Positions 1 through 11,957 are shown, counted from the stretch's first letter. The stretch: 64,000 nt of DNA from Shinella daejeonensis (GCF_024281235.1 NZ_JAHWXY010000003.1:186001-250000); one strand, 5' to 3'. Notes: a model not told the origin generated them from the sequence alone. Made by a program: numbers and translations.

Positions 1-423
1 GACGCGCCGATCCGCAACGAGCGCCCCGTCGGACGGGCCATCAAGCGTGGCCTGCTCAACCGTTGCCCGGCCTGCGGCACCGGCCGCCTCTTCCGCGCCT
101 ATGTGAAGTCCGTCCATCATTGCGCCGCCTGCGGCGAGGATTACACCCATCAGCGCGCCGACGACCTGCCGCCCTATCTCGTCATCACGCTTGTGGGGCA
201 TGTCGTCGTCGCCGCCTATATGGCGACCGACCTGACCTGGTCGCTCAGCACCTGGCAGCATCTGGCCATATGGGTGCCGATCACGCTGATTCTTTCCCTC
301 CTGATGCTCCAACCCGTCAAGGGAGGGGTCATCGGCCTGCAATGGGCCATGAGAATGCACGGTTTCGACCAACGGCCGGAAAATGCGTCCGAGAATGCGG
401 CGCTCAACGATTCCGCCGCATGA
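1..423 (+). CDS. DUF983 family zinc-ribbon membrane protein (5' truncated by window)
   Basis: The reading frame is open from the first base of the window, so the true start lies upstream; an internal start at 103 would cut off half of the zinc ribbon. Two CxxC pairs (RCPACG and HCAACG) about 16 residues apart form a rubredoxin-like knuckle, followed by two hydrophobic segments typical of DUF983 proteins (one around YLVITLVGHVVVAAYMA, one around LAIWVPITLILSLLML). DUF983 genes in alphaproteobacteria often lie near cytochrome oxidase genes, but no precise function is established. The stop overlaps the start of the NUDIX gene (ATGA at 420-423), which suggests translational coupling. The family call is confident; the function is unknown. 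Confidence 0.85.
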   Translation, partial: DAPIRNERPVGRAIKRGLLNRCPACGTGRLFRAYVKSVHHCAACGEDYTHQRADDLPPYLVITLVGHVVVAAYMATDLTWSLSTWQHLAIWVPITLILSLLMLQPVKGGVIGLQWAMRMHGFDQRPENASENAALNDSAA

Positions 424-1079
424 CGACAGCCATCCGGCCGGTGGACGCCGCTTCCGTGCTGCTGGTCGATCGAACGGGCGGTGACATGCGCGTGCTCATC
501 GGCCGTCGCAGCAGCCGTCACGTCTTCATGCCCGACGTCTATGTCTTTCCCGGCGGCCGTCGCGACGCGACGGACCGGCTCGTTCCCGTTTCCGGGCCGC
601 TGCATCCGCTGGCGCACGAGCGGCTGGCCAGCCGCGCCGGCGCCCGCTGCTCTCCGGCGCGATTGCGCGCCCTCGGCGTCGCGGCGCTGCGCGAACTCTA
701 CGAGGAAGCCGGAATCAGCGTCGGCGCGCAAGAACTAGCGGATACCCCGCTTCCCTTCCGGCCGGATCTCTCGCGCTTGCGTTTCCTCGCCCGCGCCATC
801 ACCCCCGCCGGTTATCCGCGTCGCTACGATACCCGGTTCTTCACCCTTTTTACCGATGACGCCGACGTCGATCCCGCCAGCGCGACGGCGAGCCACGAAC
901 TGGAAGACCTCCGCTGGATGGATGTTTTCGACCATGGCGGCATAAACATGCCGGACATCACCCTGATGATCCTTGAAGAGCTGCGAAAAAGCATTCAGGA
1001 AGATCCGTCGTTACCCTTCGGAAGACCGGCGCCGCTCTATCACACGCGGCGCGGACGCTTCCTGCGGGAACTCCTTTGA
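420..1079 (+). CDS. NUDIX hydrolase
   Basis: A 219-aa protein that begins with ATG overlapping the stop of the DUF983 gene. The same frame is open back to 63, but the overlap start gives a normal N-terminus (MTTAIRPVDAASVLLV). The NUDIX box is recognisable as an upstream FPGGRRD glycine motif and REL-YEEAGI around residues 95-105. The two halves are separated by an insertion of about 35 residues, as in the NUDT7/NUDT19-like CoA or nucleoside-diphosphate hydrolases, so a CoA-type substrate is possible but not shown. It forms a probable operon with the DUF983 gene upstream and the MFS gene 13 bp downstream. Confidence 0.85.
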   Translation: MTTAIRPVDAASVLLVDRTGGDMRVLIGRRSSRHVFMPDVYVFPGGRRDATDRLVPVSGPLHPLAHERLASRAGARCSPARLRALGVAALRELYEEAGISVGAQELADTPLPFRPDLSRLRFLARAITPAGYPRRYDTRFFTLFTDDADVDPASATASHELEDLRWMDVFDHGGINMPDITLMILEELRKSIQEDPSLPFGRPAPLYHTRRGRFLRELL

Positions 1080-1092
1080 GGATCAAGGCTCC

Positions 1093-2277
1093 ATGACCAA
1101 GCCGCATTCCGGCGGATCCGGCGCAGCGGACTCCATCCACTGGCCCTCGCTCATCGCGGCGATATCCGCCATCTCGGCTGTCGGCATCGCCATCGGCCTC
1201 GGCCTTCCCCTTCTCGCCCTCATCATGGAGAAGCGGGGCATCTCCTCCACACTGATCGGCGTCAATTCCGCCATGGCCGGGATCGCGGCGATGCTCGCCG
1301 CGCCCTTCACCGCCCGGATCGCCCATGTCTGGGGCACGGCCACCACGATGATCGCCGCCATTCTCGTCTCGGCGATAAGCGGACTCGGCTTCTACTACAT
1401 CGAGAATTTCTGGTTGTGGTTTCCCCTGCGCATCCTGTTCCACGGCGCGACCTCGATGCTTTTCATCCTGTCGGAGTTCTGGATCAACGCGGCCGCCCCG
1501 CCGTCGCGGCGCGGGTTCGTGCTCGGCATATACGCCACCGTTCTGGCACTCGGCTTCGCCGCCGGCCCCCTGCTCTTCTCCCTGCTCGGCAGCGACGGCT
1601 TCCTGCCCTTCGCCGTGGGCGCCATCATCATCCTCCTCGCCTGCGCGCCGGTTTTCGGCGCGCGGCGCGAGAGCCCGAGAATCGAGGAAAAACCGCAGCT
1701 GCATTTCATGCGCTACATCCTTCTCGTTCCGACAGCGACGGCGGCGGTCTTCGTCTTCGGCGCGGTTGCGGTGGGCGGCATGGCGCTCCTGCCGATCTAC
1801 GCCACCCGCGCCGGATTCACCGAGCAACAGGCGGCCTTGCTGCTCACCGTGATGGGCCTCGGTAATGTCGTCTTCCAGATCCCGCTCGGCATGCTCTCCG
1901 ACCACATACGCGACCGGCGGCGGATGCTGACCGGCCTGTCGGTGATCGGGCTGGCCGGCGCACTGGCGTTGCCGACACTGTCGCAGGGCTGGCTGACCAT
2001 GGCGGTGGTGCTGTTCTTCTGGGGCGGATGCGTGGCGGGCCTCTATACGGTCGGCCTCAGCCATCTCGGGGCGCGGCTGTCCGGCGCCGATCTCGCTGCG
2101 GCGAACGCCGCCTTCATCTTCTGTTACGCCGTCGGCACCGTCATCGGGCCGCAAGCCATGGGCGCGGCCATGGACATGGCGGGTAACGACGGCTTCGCCT
2201 GGGTGATTGCCGGCTTCTTCGGCGCTTATGTGCTACTTTCTCTCGGCCGCATGGTTTTCCGGCCGAAACAGGCTTGA
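1093..2277 (+). CDS. MFS transporter (YcaD-like)
   Basis: A 394-aa hydrophobic protein with about 12 predicted membrane helices and a central cytoplasmic loop (around ARRESPRIEEKPQLHF) that divides two six-helix halves, the usual major facilitator layout. The second half contains GMLSDHIRDRRRM, the loop 8-9 equivalent of the family's conserved loop 2-3 motif. The overall pattern resembles YcaD-type putative exporters. The start at 1093 follows the GAGGATCAAGGCTCC sequence that ends the NUDIX gene, giving an acceptable ribosome binding site; an upstream in-frame start at 973 would lie inside the NUDIX gene. The substrate cannot be inferred. Confidence 0.85.
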   Translation: MTKPHSGGSGAADSIHWPSLIAAISAISAVGIAIGLGLPLLALIMEKRGISSTLIGVNSAMAGIAAMLAAPFTARIAHVWGTATTMIAAILVSAISGLGFYYIENFWLWFPLRILFHGATSMLFILSEFWINAAAPPSRRGFVLGIYATVLALGFAAGPLLFSLLGSDGFLPFAVGAIIILLACAPVFGARRESPRIEEKPQLHFMRYILLVPTATAAVFVFGAVAVGGMALLPIYATRAGFTEQQAALLLTVMGLGNVVFQIPLGMLSDHIRDRRRMLTGLSVIGLAGALALPTLSQGWLTMAVVLFFWGGCVAGLYTVGLSHLGARLSGADLAAANAAFIFCYAVGTVIGPQAMGAAMDMAGNDGFAWVIAGFFGAYVLLSLGRMVFRPKQA

Positions 2278-2301
2278 CTTTTCGGACGTGATTTGTAGTT
2301 T
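2274..2301 (+). promoter_or_regulatory. Probable sigma70 promoter for rpmG
   Basis: TTGACT at 2274-2279 and TAGTTT at 2296-2301 are separated by 16 bp. The -35 box overlaps the stop codon of the MFS gene. It points at rpmG with an expected start near 2308 and a leader of about 60 nt that contains the hairpin at 2314-2351. Confidence 0.55.
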
Positions 2302-2313
2302 CCGGCCAGATTT

Positions 2314-2351
2314 AAGCCGTGGCTCGCAGTGCTGCCCACGGCTTCGTTTTT
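2314..2351 (+). terminator. Terminator-like hairpin in front of rpmG (read-through terminator or attenuator)
   Basis: AAGCCGTGG (2314-2322) pairs perfectly with CCACGGCTT (2336-2344) around a 13-nt loop and is followed by CGTTTTTC. It could end the DUF983-NUDIX-MFS transcript. It also lies inside the presumed rpmG leader, so it might attenuate L33 synthesis. Confidence 0.5.
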
Positions 2352-2369
2352 CATAAAGGCAGAACGACC

Positions 2370-2537
2370 ATGGCCAAGGCTACCACCATCAAGATCAAGC
2401 TGCTGTCGACGGCCGACACCGGTTTCTTTTACGTGACCTCCAAGAACAGCCGTACGATGACCGAAAAGATGACCAAGACCAAGTATGATCCGGTCGTCAA
2501 GAAGCACGTCGAGTTCAAGGAAGCCAAGATCAAGTAA
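2370..2537 (+). CDS. rpmG: 50S ribosomal protein L33
   Basis: A 55-aa basic protein with the L33 sequence ([20 protein letters not shown] at the start, [18 protein letters not shown] at the end). It is the cysteine-free (C-minus) form that does not bind zinc, usual in alphaproteobacteria. It is a structural protein of the large ribosomal subunit near the tRNA exit site. The frame is open upstream to 2319, but the ATG at 2370 gives the standard family length. It is followed 23 bp later by a strong intrinsic terminator and probably forms its own transcription unit. Confidence 0.97.
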   Translation: MAKATTIKIKLLSTADTGFFYVTSKNSRTMTEKMTKTKYDPVVKKHVEFKEAKIK

Positions 2538-2560
2538 TCCTTGACCCAATGGTTTTCGAA

Positions 2561-2598
2561 AAGGCGCAGGACGGAAACGTCCGGCGCCTTTTTCTTTT
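2561..2598 (+). terminator. Rho-independent terminator of rpmG
   Basis: AAGGCGC-A-GGACG / GAAA loop / CGTCC-G-GCGCCTT forms a long stem with a single mismatch and is followed by TTTTTCTTTT. Confidence 0.85.
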
Positions 2599-2691
2599 GT
2601 GATTCGTGAAGATGCGCCGAAGGCCGAAGCTAGCAGTCCCGGTTTTCACAGAATCGGTAGAATGACGTCACGCGACGTTCGCCGCGCAAAT

Positions 2692-2929
2692 GGAAAACGC
2701 CGCTCCCCGGCGAAGGGAGCGGCGTCGAATGGGGGCCGACCAGCCACGAAGGCGGCACGAGGATTCCGCGTATTCGAAGCCAGCCGACCGACCCCACGAC
2801 CCAGGAGATGCGGCGGACCTAGCATCATGGGGTAACCGGTTGTATTAGGGTTTTCTTTCGCCCTTTTTTGGAGCATCGCGCCAAACGGAAAAAAAATCAA
2901 CGTTTTCTTAACTGTCGGGGCGAGGGTTC
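2692..2929 (-). ncRNA. Candidate small RNA between rpmG and pleD
   Basis: No convincing protein is seen in 2599-3208. On the minus strand a CTATAT -10 box, the usual alphaproteobacterial form, lies at 2936-2941; its -35 region is weak. About 210 nt later a hairpin, CGCCGCTCCC with GGGAGCGGCG (2698-2724), is followed on the minus strand by TTTTCC, the layout of an intrinsic terminator. No annotated minus-strand gene would use it, because pleD ends about 485 bp upstream. Together these suggest an independent transcript of roughly 240 nt. A 129-codon minus-strand frame covers the stretch but runs straight through the hairpin and has no ribosome binding site. I do not recognise an RNA family. Confidence 0.35.
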
Positions 2930-3208
2930 TCCAGCATATAGTTAATCGGCCAATGATTTTTGCCAGCCATTGCGACCGGCCTTCTCCGCACGCACCGGGA
3001 CGCGTCCGACCGCACCAGACCGCCGCCAGGCGCAATCATCGCCGCGCCGGCTGCAATCCGATCGCTTTTCCTGATAGACCGGGGCGTGCATCCGGTTGAA
3101 TATACTGGAATTTCTCTAAAGTGTGCGTCGTGTCGGCAACCCGCCTCGAAGCCGGTTCCGAAAACGCATCCCTGAGGTGCAGGCTGATCCCCGCCCGCTC
3201 GTGGAAGA

Positions 3209-4630
3209 TTAACGCGCGCTTGTGGATAAGGCCGGCGCGGCCAGCGCCATTTCGTGGGAAACCGGCAAGGATGCGGCGATCACCCGGTTACGGCCGCTGC
3301 GCTTGGCTTCATAAAGAGCCAGATCCGCCCGCTTCAGCAGGCTGCCGGGCGTGTCGCCATCGTGCGAGAGCGTGGCGATCCCGAGCGAGGCCGTGACGGA
3401 CAGCGCCCCGGCCGTTCCCGGCAGCAGAAAGGGCTGTTCCTCCACCAGCACGCGCAACCGTTCGGCGACGACCAGCGCCATATCGGGCGATGTGTCGGGC
3501 AGCACCAGCACGAATTCCTCACCGCCGTAACGGCAGGCGAGATCGGCCCCGCGCACGGCAGAGCGAACGCGATTGGCGAAGTCCTTGAGCACCGCGTCGC
3601 CGGCGTCATGTCCGTGGGTATCGTTCACCGCCTTGAAGCGGTCGATATCCGCCATGCAGATCGACAGCGGACGGCCACGGGCGGAGGCGCGGTCGACCAG
3701 CAGCTTAAGATGCGTATCGAGGTAACGGCGGTTGTGCAGCCCCGTCAGGCCATCGGTGACCGCCAGTTCGATCGATTCGCGGACGCTCGCGCGCAGGCGA
3801 TCATTGTAGCGCTTGCGGCGGAGCTGCGCGAGGCTGCGCGCCAATAGCTCATTGGGATCGATCGGCCGCACCAGATAGTCCGTGACGCCGAGATCCAGTG
3901 CCCGCACGATCATCTGGTCGTCGCCCTGCTCGGCGATCAGCAGGACCGGAAGGAAGCGGGTCCGCTCCAGCGAGCGCAGCTGCGAGCACAGCCTGAGCGG
4001 ATCGTAATCTTCGAAATTGGCATTGACGATCACCAGTTCGTAATTGCTTTCCGCTGCATGAAACAGCGCCGCCTGCGGATCGGACATGCAGGCGACCTCG
4101 GCGATCGGTCTCAGCGCGCGGACGATCCGCTCCTGCGAGGAACCGCGCCCGTCGACGAGCAGGACGTTGCCCGGTTCGTCACCCATCGCGCCGTCGAGCG
4201 CATGGTCGATGGAAAGCGTGTGCGCCGTCGCCGCGCGCACGCGCAATTCGTCGGACAGCGTCTTGAGACGCACGAGGCTTCTCACACGCGACAGCAGTTG
4301 CAGGTCATTGACCGGCTTGGTGAGAAAGTCGTCGGCGCCGGCCTTGAGGCCCCGCACCCGATCGGAAGGCTGGTCGAGCGCCGTCACCATGACAACCGGG
4401 ATATGCGCCGTGCGCGGATTGCCCTTCAGCCGCTCGCAGACTTCGAAACCGTCCATGCCCGGCATCATGATATCGAGCAGGATCAGATCGACCTGCGTGC
4501 TATCGCAGATCGAAAGGGCAGCCTGCCCGTTATCGGCCGTCAGGACATCGAAATACTCGGCGAGAAGCCGCGCTTCCAGCAGTTTCACATTGGCCGGTAT
4601 GTCGTCGACGACAAGAATTCGTGCTGTCAT
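3209..4630 (-). CDS. pleD: Response regulator PleD, diguanylate cyclase
   Basis: A 473-aa protein with two receiver domains and a GGDEF domain, the PleD architecture. REC1 carries the phosphoacceptor Asp53 in LILLDIMMPG; REC2 is degenerate, with NANFEDY in place of the acceptor. The catalytic motif is GGEEF around residue 369, preceded by the allosteric inhibition site RGAD five residues upstream. It makes cyclic di-GMP from GTP on phosphorylation and in Caulobacter drives the swarmer-to-stalked transition. Start chosen at the ATG giving MTARILVVDD; an upstream in-frame extension overlaps divK. It lies 16 bp downstream of divK, the conserved divK-pleD operon. Confidence 0.95.
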   Translation of the reverse strand: MTARILVVDDIPANVKLLEARLLAEYFDVLTADNGQAALSICDSTQVDLILLDIMMPGMDGFEVCERLKGNPRTAHIPVVMVTALDQPSDRVRGLKAGADDFLTKPVNDLQLLSRVRSLVRLKTLSDELRVRAATAHTLSIDHALDGAMGDEPGNVLLVDGRGSSQERIVRALRPIAEVACMSDPQAALFHAAESNYELVIVNANFEDYDPLRLCSQLRSLERTRFLPVLLIAEQGDDQMIVRALDLGVTDYLVRPIDPNELLARSLAQLRRKRYNDRLRASVRESIELAVTDGLTGLHNRRYLDTHLKLLVDRASARGRPLSICMADIDRFKAVNDTHGHDAGDAVLKDFANRVRSAVRGADLACRYGGEEFVLVLPDTSPDMALVVAERLRVLVEEQPFLLPGTAGALSVTASLGIATLSHDGDTPGSLLKRADLALYEAKRSGRNRVIAASLPVSHEMALAAPALSTSAR

Positions 4631-4646
4631 GCCCCCCGCCCCCGCA

Positions 4647-5018
4647 TCACGCGTCGCCGAGATAGGTCTTGATGGTCTCAATGAATTTCGGGACGGAGAT
4701 CGGCTTGGAGACATAGGCCTCGCAGCCGCCCTGCCGGATCCGCTCCTCATCGCCCTTCATCGCGAAGGCCGTCACCGCGATCACCGGGATGACGTGAAGC
4801 TCGTCGTCTTCCTTCAGCCATTTGGTGACCTCGAGGCCGGAGACCTCGGGAAGCTGGATGTCCATGAGGATCAGGTCCGGGCGATATTTGCGCGCCAGTT
4901 CAAGGGCTTCCATCCCGTTCCTCGTCTGGATCGTCGTATAGCCGGAGGCTTCGATAAGATCCCGGAAGAGCTTCATGTTCAGCTCGTTGTCCTCGACAAT
5001 CATTACCTGTTTCGGCAT
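4647..5018 (-). CDS. divK: Cell-cycle response regulator DivK
   Basis: A 123-aa single-domain receiver with the phosphoacceptor Asp in [10 protein letters not shown] (about residue 53), the conserved Thr/Ala in [10 protein letters not shown] and Lys in VSKPIS. It has no output domain. DivK is phosphorylated by PleC/DivJ-type kinases and controls CtrA through the DivL-CckA pathway, which sets polarity and replication licensing. The length and the tail [12 protein letters not shown] match the rhizobial orthologs. It is the first gene of the divK-pleD unit. It diverges from the DUF3572 gene, with a perfect palindrome in the shared upstream region. Confidence 0.96.
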   Translation of the reverse strand: MPKQVMIVEDNELNMKLFRDLIEASGYTTIQTRNGMEALELARKYRPDLILMDIQLPEVSGLEVTKWLKEDDELHVIPVIAVTAFAMKGDEERIRQGGCEAYVSKPISVPKFIETIKTYLGDA

Positions 5019-5107
5019 TGCTCGTCCCCGTCCCTTGTTCCGGCTTGCAACGTTCTGTCAGACAGATAAGTTGCCGAAAAGCCGAAATCACCCGGCCCGA
5101 TCACCGC

Positions 5108-5142
5108 TGACGCTAGCGTCATTTGGTTGATTAAATGGTAAA
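5108..5142. promoter_or_regulatory. Palindrome and CtrA half-site-like motif in the divK upstream region
   Basis: TGACGCTAGCGTCA at 5108-5121 is a perfect 14-bp palindrome. At 5131-5142 the minus strand reads TTTACCATTTAA, one mismatch from the CtrA half-site TTAACCAT. Both lie between the divergent divK and DUF3572 genes. Regulation by either is inference. Confidence 0.35.
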
Positions 5143-5160
5143 AATTCCCTGGATGAGGAT

Positions 5161-5460
5161 ATGAACCGTCAAAAAGATACATCACGCCTCCAGGAGGCCG
5201 AGGCCACGGCAATCGCGGTTCTCGGCTGGCTTGCCGGCGAGCCGGAACTGCTCTCGCGCTTCCTGGCCCTGACCGGCGTCCTGCCTTCCGACGTCCGCAC
5301 CGCGGTGGACGATCCCGGTTTTCTGGCGGGCCTCCTCGACTTCCTCATGGGCCACGAGCCGACGCTGCTGGCCTTCTGCGCGGCAAGCGGCACCACGCCC
5401 GAAACCGTCGTGCAGGCGCATGGCCTGCTTATGGGGCCGCCGGCGATCCATGACGGCTGA
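5161..5460 (+). CDS. DUF3572 family protein
   Basis: A 99-aa mostly helical soluble protein matching the alphaproteobacterial DUF3572 pattern (ATAIAVLGWLAGEPELLSRF, ALTGVLPSDVR, LLDFLMGHEPTLLAFC). It is commonly encoded next to divK in Rhizobiales, as here, where it diverges from it. The function is unknown; the conserved position suggests a link to cell-cycle or DNA metabolism, which is only inference from context. The start codon follows CTGGATGAGGAT, a reasonable ribosome binding site. Confidence 0.85.
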   Translation: MNRQKDTSRLQEAEATAIAVLGWLAGEPELLSRFLALTGVLPSDVRTAVDDPGFLAGLLDFLMGHEPTLLAFCAASGTTPETVVQAHGLLMGPPAIHDG

Positions 5461-5556
5461 AAAACCCGCATTCGCCATTTCACCGATGAACAATTCGTCA
5501 CGGCTTCTCCTTGCGCCGCTCTTGAGACTCATCAACATAGGCGTTAGGTTCGCGAT

Positions 5557-5571
5557 GTTCAATATTTGTTC
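5557..5571 (+). promoter_or_regulatory. LexA box upstream of dinB
   Basis: GTTCAATATTTGTTC fits the alphaproteobacterial LexA operator GTTC-N7-GTTC exactly. It ends five bases before the dinB start codon, and an additional GTTC occurs at 5549-5552. A TTGAGA/TTAGGT pair upstream would place the transcription start within the box, so repression by LexA is expected. Confidence 0.8.
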
Positions 5572-5576
5572 CGGCC

Positions 5577-6890
5577 ATGCGCAACGACGAAACGCGTCCT
5601 GACGGTTTTTGCCGCGACTGCCTGTCCGGGCAGGTTTCCGGCTTGCGCCGGTGTCGGGCGTGCGGCAGCCCGCGGCTGCTTTATCATGACGAACTTCATG
5701 CGCTGACACTGGCCCATATCGATTGCGACGCCTTCTATGCCGCCATCGAGAAGCGCGACAATCCGGAACTGGCCGACAAGCCGGTGATCATCGGCGGCGG
5801 CAAGCGCGGCGTGGTTTCCACGGCCTGCTACGTGGCGCGCATTCAGGGCGTACGTTCCGCCATGCCGATGTTCAAGGCGCTGGAAGCCTGCCCCGACGCC
5901 ATCGTCATCAAGCCCAACATGGAAAAATACGCGCGCGTCGGGCGCGAGATACGAACGATGATGCAGGAACTGACACCGCTGGTCCAACCGCTGTCCATCG
6001 ACGAAGCCTTTCTGGAACTAAGGGGAACGGAACGCCTGCACCACGATCCGCCGGCCCGCGTCCTTGCCCGCTTCGCCGTGCGCGTGGAGCAGGAGATCGG
6101 CATAACGATCTCCATCGGCCTCTCCTATTGCAAGTTCCTCGCCAAGGTGGCGTCGGACCTGCGCAAACCGCGCGGTTTTTCCGTGATCGGCCGGGCCGAG
6201 GCGCTCGCCTTTCTCCAGGACAAGTCCGTGCGGATGATCTGGGGGGTCGGAAAGGCCTTTGCCGAGACGCTGGAGCGCGATGGCATCCGCACCATCGGGC
6301 AATTGCAGACCATGGAGGAAACGGACCTGATGCGCCGCTACGGCTCCATGGGCAAGCGGCTCTATCATCTGTCGCGCGGCGATGACGACCGTGCGGTCCA
6401 TCCCGATGAACCGGCAAAGAGCGTTTCGGCCGAAATAACCTTCCTCGAGGATATCTCCAGCCAGGACGAACTGGTGATCCATCTGCGGCGGCTGAGCGAG
6501 AAGGTGGCGCTACGGCTGCGCAAGTCCGGCATCGCCGGCCAGACCGTGGTGCTGAAGCTGAAAACAGCCGACTTCCGGACCCGGACCCGCAACCGCAAGC
6601 TCGAAGATCCGACCATGCTCGCCGACCGCATCTTCCGGACCGGCGTGGAACTCCTCAGCCGGGAAACGGACGGCACCCGCTTCCGCCTGCTGGGCATCGG
6701 CGTCTCGGATCTGGCCGATCCGGCCCGCGCCGATCCTCCGGATCTCGTCGACCCGCAGGCGGCGCGCCGGGCGGCGGCCGAAGCCGCAGTAAATACGCTG
6801 CGCGACAAATTCGGCAAGGCGAGCGTGGAAACCGGCTATACATTCGGCAAACGCCCTCCTCCGCAGATATCCACCCTCACGAAAAAGTGA
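5577..6890 (+). CDS. dinB: DNA polymerase IV with N-terminal zinc ribbon
   Basis: A 437-aa Y-family polymerase for error-prone translesion synthesis. After a 40-residue N-terminal extension holding two CxxC pairs (C12/C15 and C26/C29), the polymerase core begins at [19 protein letters not shown] with catalytic Asp49. The second acidic motif is [10 protein letters not shown], about residue 146. The helix-hairpin-helix region ([17 protein letters not shown]) and the little-finger domain follow. The zinc-ribbon extension is absent from E. coli DinB. The ATG at 5577 sits just downstream of a perfect LexA box, so the gene is probably SOS-induced with a very short or absent leader. A downstream start would remove the ribbon but is not supported by any better ribosome binding site. 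Confidence 0.93.
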   Translation: MRNDETRPDGFCRDCLSGQVSGLRRCRACGSPRLLYHDELHALTLAHIDCDAFYAAIEKRDNPELADKPVIIGGGKRGVVSTACYVARIQGVRSAMPMFKALEACPDAIVIKPNMEKYARVGREIRTMMQELTPLVQPLSIDEAFLELRGTERLHHDPPARVLARFAVRVEQEIGITISIGLSYCKFLAKVASDLRKPRGFSVIGRAEALAFLQDKSVRMIWGVGKAFAETLERDGIRTIGQLQTMEETDLMRRYGSMGKRLYHLSRGDDDRAVHPDEPAKSVSAEITFLEDISSQDELVIHLRRLSEKVALRLRKSGIAGQTVVLKLKTADFRTRTRNRKLEDPTMLADRIFRTGVELLSRETDGTRFRLLGIGVSDLADPARADPPDLVDPQAARRAAAEAAVNTLRDKFGKASVETGYTFGKRPPPQISTLTKK

Positions 6891-6989
6891 CGTCCGGCAG
6901 GGCCGCATCGGGCGTGCATTTCCATCGGCCTGTAAAATCTTCCTTAAATCCGTTGCGCCACAGTTGCGGTCGTTTTGTATTGCGTACGG

Positions 6990-8303
6990 ATGGACGACAT
7001 GACGTTTCGCCTCGTCACGGGGATGGGCCTTCTTGCCCTGATGCTCGGCTCCAGCACGGCGCTGGCCGCGACACTCGAAGGCCCGCTACAGATCATGGTC
7101 TCCCGCGACCGGCAGGAACTGAAGGTCTATGACGGCGCAACCGTCGTGGCCCATTCCCGCGTATCGACGGGAAAGGCCGGCCATGCGACGCCGACCGGTA
7201 TCTTTTCCATCCTCGAAAAGAAGCGGAAGCATTTCTCCAATATCTACAACAATGCACCGATGCCGTTCATGCAGCGGCTGACCTGGTCGGGAATAGCCCT
7301 GCATGCATCCAGCAGCGTTCCCGCCCATCCGGCCTCGCACGGCTGCGTGCGTATGCCGCACGATTTCGCAAAGACGCTTTTCAACCTGACGCAACGGGGT
7401 GGCCATGTGCTTGTCACCGACCGGGAAACCGCACCGCAGCGCGTCACCCACGCAAAGCTGTTCGAACCCGCCGCCCTCGCCCCCGAGCAGGAACTCTTGT
7501 CCGACGCCAGTCTTCGCCCCGCCTTCCCGGATGAAGGTCAGGAAAGCGTCGAGGTCGCGATGTCGAACCATGTGCCCGACAAACCGGAGCCGACCGCCCA
7601 CCCGGAACGGCAGGCACCGGTCCGCATCCTGATCACCCGGGCCGGCGAACGCGAGAGCCTGCGCGAACTGCAAACACTGCTGAGCACGCTCGGTTACGAG
7701 ACCGGCGTGGCGGACGGTCTGCACGGACGGCGGACAAGTGCCGCGATCCGTGCTTTCCAGGAGGCGGAAAACCGCAAGGCGGACGGCATGATCACGCCGG
7801 ACCTGATCGCCGCCGTCTACGCACGGGCCGGAAAAGGCATGCCGCCGCACGGCCGCCTGCTCGTCCGCCGGAAATTCGAGCCGGTTCTCGACGTTCCCCT
7901 CACCATCGATGCGCCGCAAATCGCGCTCGGCACGCATTTCCTGCTGGCTCGCAACGTCGATACCGTCAAGGGCAGCGCCGACTGGTACGGCGTCACGCTG
8001 CGAAACGATCTTTCACCCGCAACGATGAAGCGCCTCGGCATCGAGACGCCCGCCGATGCCGAAGCCGGGGACGCGCTGGCGGCGGTTCTGGACAGGCTGG
8101 ATATTCCGGCCGACATCCGCATTCGCGTTTCCGCCCTGTTGAGCGAGGGCGCATCGCTGTCGATCTCCGATACCGGCCTCGGCCAGGAAACCGGCGCGGG
8201 CACCGACTTTATCACCGTCACCCGCGAGATTGCCGGAAAAGCCGCCACGCCGCCGGCCGGCAAGAAGCGCCGGAAGGCATCGTCGATCGTCGCCGTGAAC
8301 TGA
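6990..8303 (+). CDS. Secreted L,D-transpeptidase with peptidoglycan-binding domain
   Basis: A 437-aa protein. A signal peptide (MTFRLVTGMGLLALMLG up to about ALAA) is followed by a YkuD catalytic domain with IALHAS and SHGCVRMPH, the His and nucleophilic Cys of the family. Around residues 210-275 lies a PG_binding_1-like repeat (LQTLLSTLGYETGVADG, AIRAFQ). The long C-terminal part has no recognised domain. It should act in the periplasm, making 3-3 crosslinks or attaching proteins to peptidoglycan. The start may instead be the ATG at 6999, which has GGATGG five bases upstream; both give the same signal peptide. It converges with dnaE. Confidence 0.88.
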   Translation: MDDMTFRLVTGMGLLALMLGSSTALAATLEGPLQIMVSRDRQELKVYDGATVVAHSRVSTGKAGHATPTGIFSILEKKRKHFSNIYNNAPMPFMQRLTWSGIALHASSSVPAHPASHGCVRMPHDFAKTLFNLTQRGGHVLVTDRETAPQRVTHAKLFEPAALAPEQELLSDASLRPAFPDEGQESVEVAMSNHVPDKPEPTAHPERQAPVRILITRAGERESLRELQTLLSTLGYETGVADGLHGRRTSAAIRAFQEAENRKADGMITPDLIAAVYARAGKGMPPHGRLLVRRKFEPVLDVPLTIDAPQIALGTHFLLARNVDTVKGSADWYGVTLRNDLSPATMKRLGIETPADAEAGDALAAVLDRLDIPADIRIRVSALLSEGASLSISDTGLGQETGAGTDFITVTREIAGKAATPPAGKKRRKASSIVAVN

Positions 8304-8332
8304 CCCCTGCGCCGGCCGGCCGGCAGCGCCCG

Positions 8333-11830
<3,498 letters not shown>

Positions 11831-11957
11831 TTTTCTTCCTTCCGACACGAAGGGGAAGCTTAAGCGGATTCGGTACGGCAAAGTCCAGCGGTCAGGCGCG
11901 GTTGACCCCGATTTCCACGCCGCAAGCCGGTAAGCGCGTTGCGGCGCACACGGCGGC

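Noticed and set aside
2646-3035. 129-codon minus-strand frame in the rpmG-pleD gap
   Set aside because: It runs through a strong hairpin, has no ribosome binding site and no recognisable domain; a noncoding transcript is more likely.
5131-5142. Confident CtrA site upstream of divK
   Set aside because: Only a half-site with one mismatch is seen; the full TTAA-N7-TTAA pattern is lacking, so it is kept only as a low-confidence note.
11918-11946. Terminator for the 28-codon ORF (CGCCGCAA with TTGCGGCG)
   Set aside because: The 8-bp stem is there but no T tract follows on the minus strand; it may only pause transcription or be chance.
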